Positions 33,953 through 34,729 of a stretch of DNA of 34,729 bases are shown piece after piece. The notes beneath the pieces were generated by a model. It saw only the letters and a program-made list of their open reading frames with translations. It ran no database searches and was not told the DNA's origin. Both the position numbers and the translations under genes were made by a program. The stretch comes from Bacteroidaceae bacterium (GTDB lineage Bacteria > Bacteroidota > Bacteroidia > Bacteroidales > Bacteroidaceae): positions 1 to 34,729 of the forward strand of contig JAFXTC010000064.1 in the NCBI GenBank assembly GCA_017525235.1, read 5' to 3'. Position 1 is the stretch's first letter, and the number at the start of each line of letters is the position of its first letter.

Positions 33953-34263
33953 AAGGTAGTCTTTTCTCTAGCAGCCCTTTCTTCACGTGCCAGTCGTATT
34001 TCCTCGTTGATTTCATCCAGCGTGAGTTCTGGTCTGTCACTGGAAGCAACCATATTTCTGAATTTACGGAATTCACTCAAAGCCAAGTCTTCCACATCTA
34101 TAGGATTTGCACTTATCCTAAAGGGAATGCTACGACTTTTGATCACCGCTTTCACAAAGATGTTAAATGCGGTATTTGCACTCATGCCAAACTGACTGCA
34201 TAGCGCATCAAACTGTGATTTCATATCAGAATCTAACCTTACGGTAACTGCTGATTGTGCCAT
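33949..34263 (-). CDS. RelB/DinJ-family antitoxin
   Basis: The 104-residue protein has a ribbon-helix-helix N-terminus: VTVRLDSDMKSQFDALCSQFGMSANTAFNIFVKAVIKSRSIPF, with only its type stated here. This is the RelB/DinJ signature (TVRLD, GMSANTAFNIFVKAV, IPF). The C-terminal half (about 55-104) is charged and helical (LTLDEINEEIRLAREERAAREK), suited to wrap the toxin. It should neutralise the PIN toxin and repress its own promoter. A consensus promoter and a palindrome lie immediately upstream. Confidence 0.9.
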   Translation of the reverse strand: MAQSAVTVRLDSDMKSQFDALCSQFGMSANTAFNIFVKAVIKSRSIPFRISANPIDVEDLALSEFRKFRNMVASSDRPELTLDEINEEIRLAREERAAREKTTL

Positions 34264-34286
34264 AACCTTTCTTTTTTACTTCAACA

Positions 34287-34305
34287 TGACTGCAATATGC
34301 TGTCA
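34287..34305. promoter_or_regulatory. palindromic operator of the toxin-antitoxin operon
   Basis: A 19-bp interrupted palindrome (TGAC-n-GCA-nnn-TGC-n-GTCA on the minus strand) lies between the -7 box and the antitoxin ATG, 24 bp upstream of the latter. Ribbon-helix-helix antitoxins autorepress through such sites, so this is the likely operator. Confidence 0.65.
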
Positions 34306-34314
34306 TTTCAATGG

Positions 34315-34346
34315 CAAAGGTAAGTGATTTTATTATAACTTCCAAA
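34315..34346 (-). promoter_or_regulatory. toxin-antitoxin promoter
   Basis: On the minus strand TTTG (34343-34346) is followed after 20 bp by TACCTTTG (34315-34322), a full Bacteroidetes consensus match, 52 bp before the antitoxin start. Confidence 0.75.
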
Positions 34347-34473
34347 TTATAGAGCGGCAAAATTAAAAACACACCCTTTTTTCCGTAATTCCTTTGCTCC
34401 GTAATTCCATGATTCCAGATAATCGTGAACCCTTAATCCTGAACTATAATTGCTATTATCAGTGACCCGTCGG
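34347..34473. other. intergenic region with short CCGTAATTCC repeats
   Basis: No gene is visible. CCGTAATTCC occurs twice (about 34382 and 34400) followed by related CATGATTCC and CCTTAATCC pieces, another example of the short degenerate repeats scattered between genes here. Confidence 0.5.
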
Positions 34474-34582
34474 GTTAGGTGTTGGGTTAGGTGTTAAGTT
34501 AGGTGTTTGAGCAACACCTAACCCACAGCAACGCTGACAACCATCGATGTTCTGAAGCTATCAGGTTAGGAGGTTAGGTGTT
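34474..34582 (+). repeat. GTTAGGTGTT direct repeats with a 10-bp hairpin
   Basis: GTTAGGTGTT occurs at 34474-34483, 34486-34495 and 34498-34507 (12-bp period) and again at 34573-34582. An inverted copy, AACACCTAAC (34513-34522), pairs perfectly with the third copy across a 5-nt loop. It precedes a probable mobile-element gene and may be its end structure, a terminator or an insertion target. Confidence 0.8.
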
Positions 34583-34609
34583 TTTGTGAAATGTCTTTCC
34601 CTGGAAAAA

Positions 34610-34629
34610 GTTGACTCATAAAAGTCAAC
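34610..34629. repeat. short inverted repeat before the edge gene
   Basis: GTTGAC (34610-34615) and GTCAAC (34624-34629) form a 6-bp inverted repeat ending 3 bp before the ATG at 34633. It could be a translational-control hairpin or part of an insertion-sequence end. Confidence 0.4.
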
Positions 34630-34632
34630 ATC

Positions 34633-34729
34633 ATGAAGTATTATCGAACAGAAAAACAAAGACTTTATTACGACAAAGTGATAGCACTTTATCGTGACAA
34701 GCACATGGGATGGCAACGGATTTCTAAAA
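34633..34729 (+). CDS. probable transposase or HTH protein, N-terminus only (cut by window edge)
   Basis: An ATG at 34633 opens a frame (MKYYRTEKQRLYYDKVIALY, then RDKHMGWQRISK) that stays open to the window end. The segment VIALYRDKHMGWQRISK looks like the first helices of a helix-turn-helix as found at the start of Bacteroidetes insertion-sequence transposases. Only 32 codons are available, so the family cannot be named. Nearby repeats and the hairpin agree with a mobile element, but this is not proof. Confidence 0.5.
   Translation, partial: MKYYRTEKQRLYYDKVIALYRDKHMGWQRISK

Overview
The window is chromosomal DNA from a member of the Bacteroidales, most likely Prevotella or a close relative. 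The evidence is the set of lineage-typical families (BspA-like LRR protein, GldH, VirE-N/DUF3987 protein, DUF4954, DUF3316, a FecR/ECF sigma pair), the purH-mreB-mreC-mreD-mrdA-rodA order, and Bacteroidetes promoters (TTTG, 19-20 bp, TAnnTTTG) upstream of several genes. There is no rRNA, CRISPR array or complete prophage. All gene calls come from reading motifs by eye; no database search was run.

Layout. 1-2100: a BspA-like surface LRR gene broken by one frameshift. 2250-6205: a two-gene cassette (VirE-N/DUF3987 primase-helicase-like protein and HIRAN-domain protein, both minus strand). It is bounded by near-identical inverted repeats built from GGGACG units and has a doubled CCCCTATATAGGGG-type palindrome in its internal promoter. 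6205-6640: a dense non-coding block with a third GGGACG copy, six tandem 22-bp units carrying a CACGTG core, a terminator and tRNA-Met(CAU). 6728-10199: a minus-strand operon of GH43 glycosidase, ECF sigma factor and a FecR anti-sigma whose C-terminus is GLUG repeats. 10355-16819: plus-strand IMP cyclohydrolase (PurH N-terminal domain only) and the full rod-shape set MreB, MreC, MreD, PBP2, RodA. 16816-23713: minus-strand typA, nhaD, metF, holB, ricT-like PSP1 gene, gldH. 23886-30343: minus-strand parC, DUF3316, S41 lipoprotein and DUF4954 genes. 30492-33312: small winged-helix gene plus glycogen phosphorylase with a clear promoter and terminator. 33539-34263: a RelB-like antitoxin with a PIN-domain toxin and a palindromic operator. 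34264-34729: hairpin-forming GTTAGGTGTT repeats and the first 32 codons of a probable transposase or HTH protein cut by the window edge.

How the genes work together. MreBCD, PBP2 and RodA form the elongasome. HolB and the PSP1 protein are neighbours as in other phyla. GldH belongs to gliding/type IX secretion, and the BspA-like protein carries a C-terminal tail that resembles sorting domains of that route. The sigma/anti-sigma pair probably responds to an envelope signal and is co-transcribed with a secreted glycosidase. 

The most unusual parts are the repeat-bounded VirE/HIRAN cassette beside the tRNA, the 22-bp phased CACGTG array, the FecR-GLUG fusion, and the recurrent short repeat families (GGTTAGC, TCTAAAGTCTAA, CAACTCTAAACT, CACTCTTAATTCTT) that collect at gene ends and, in virE, inside the reading frame.
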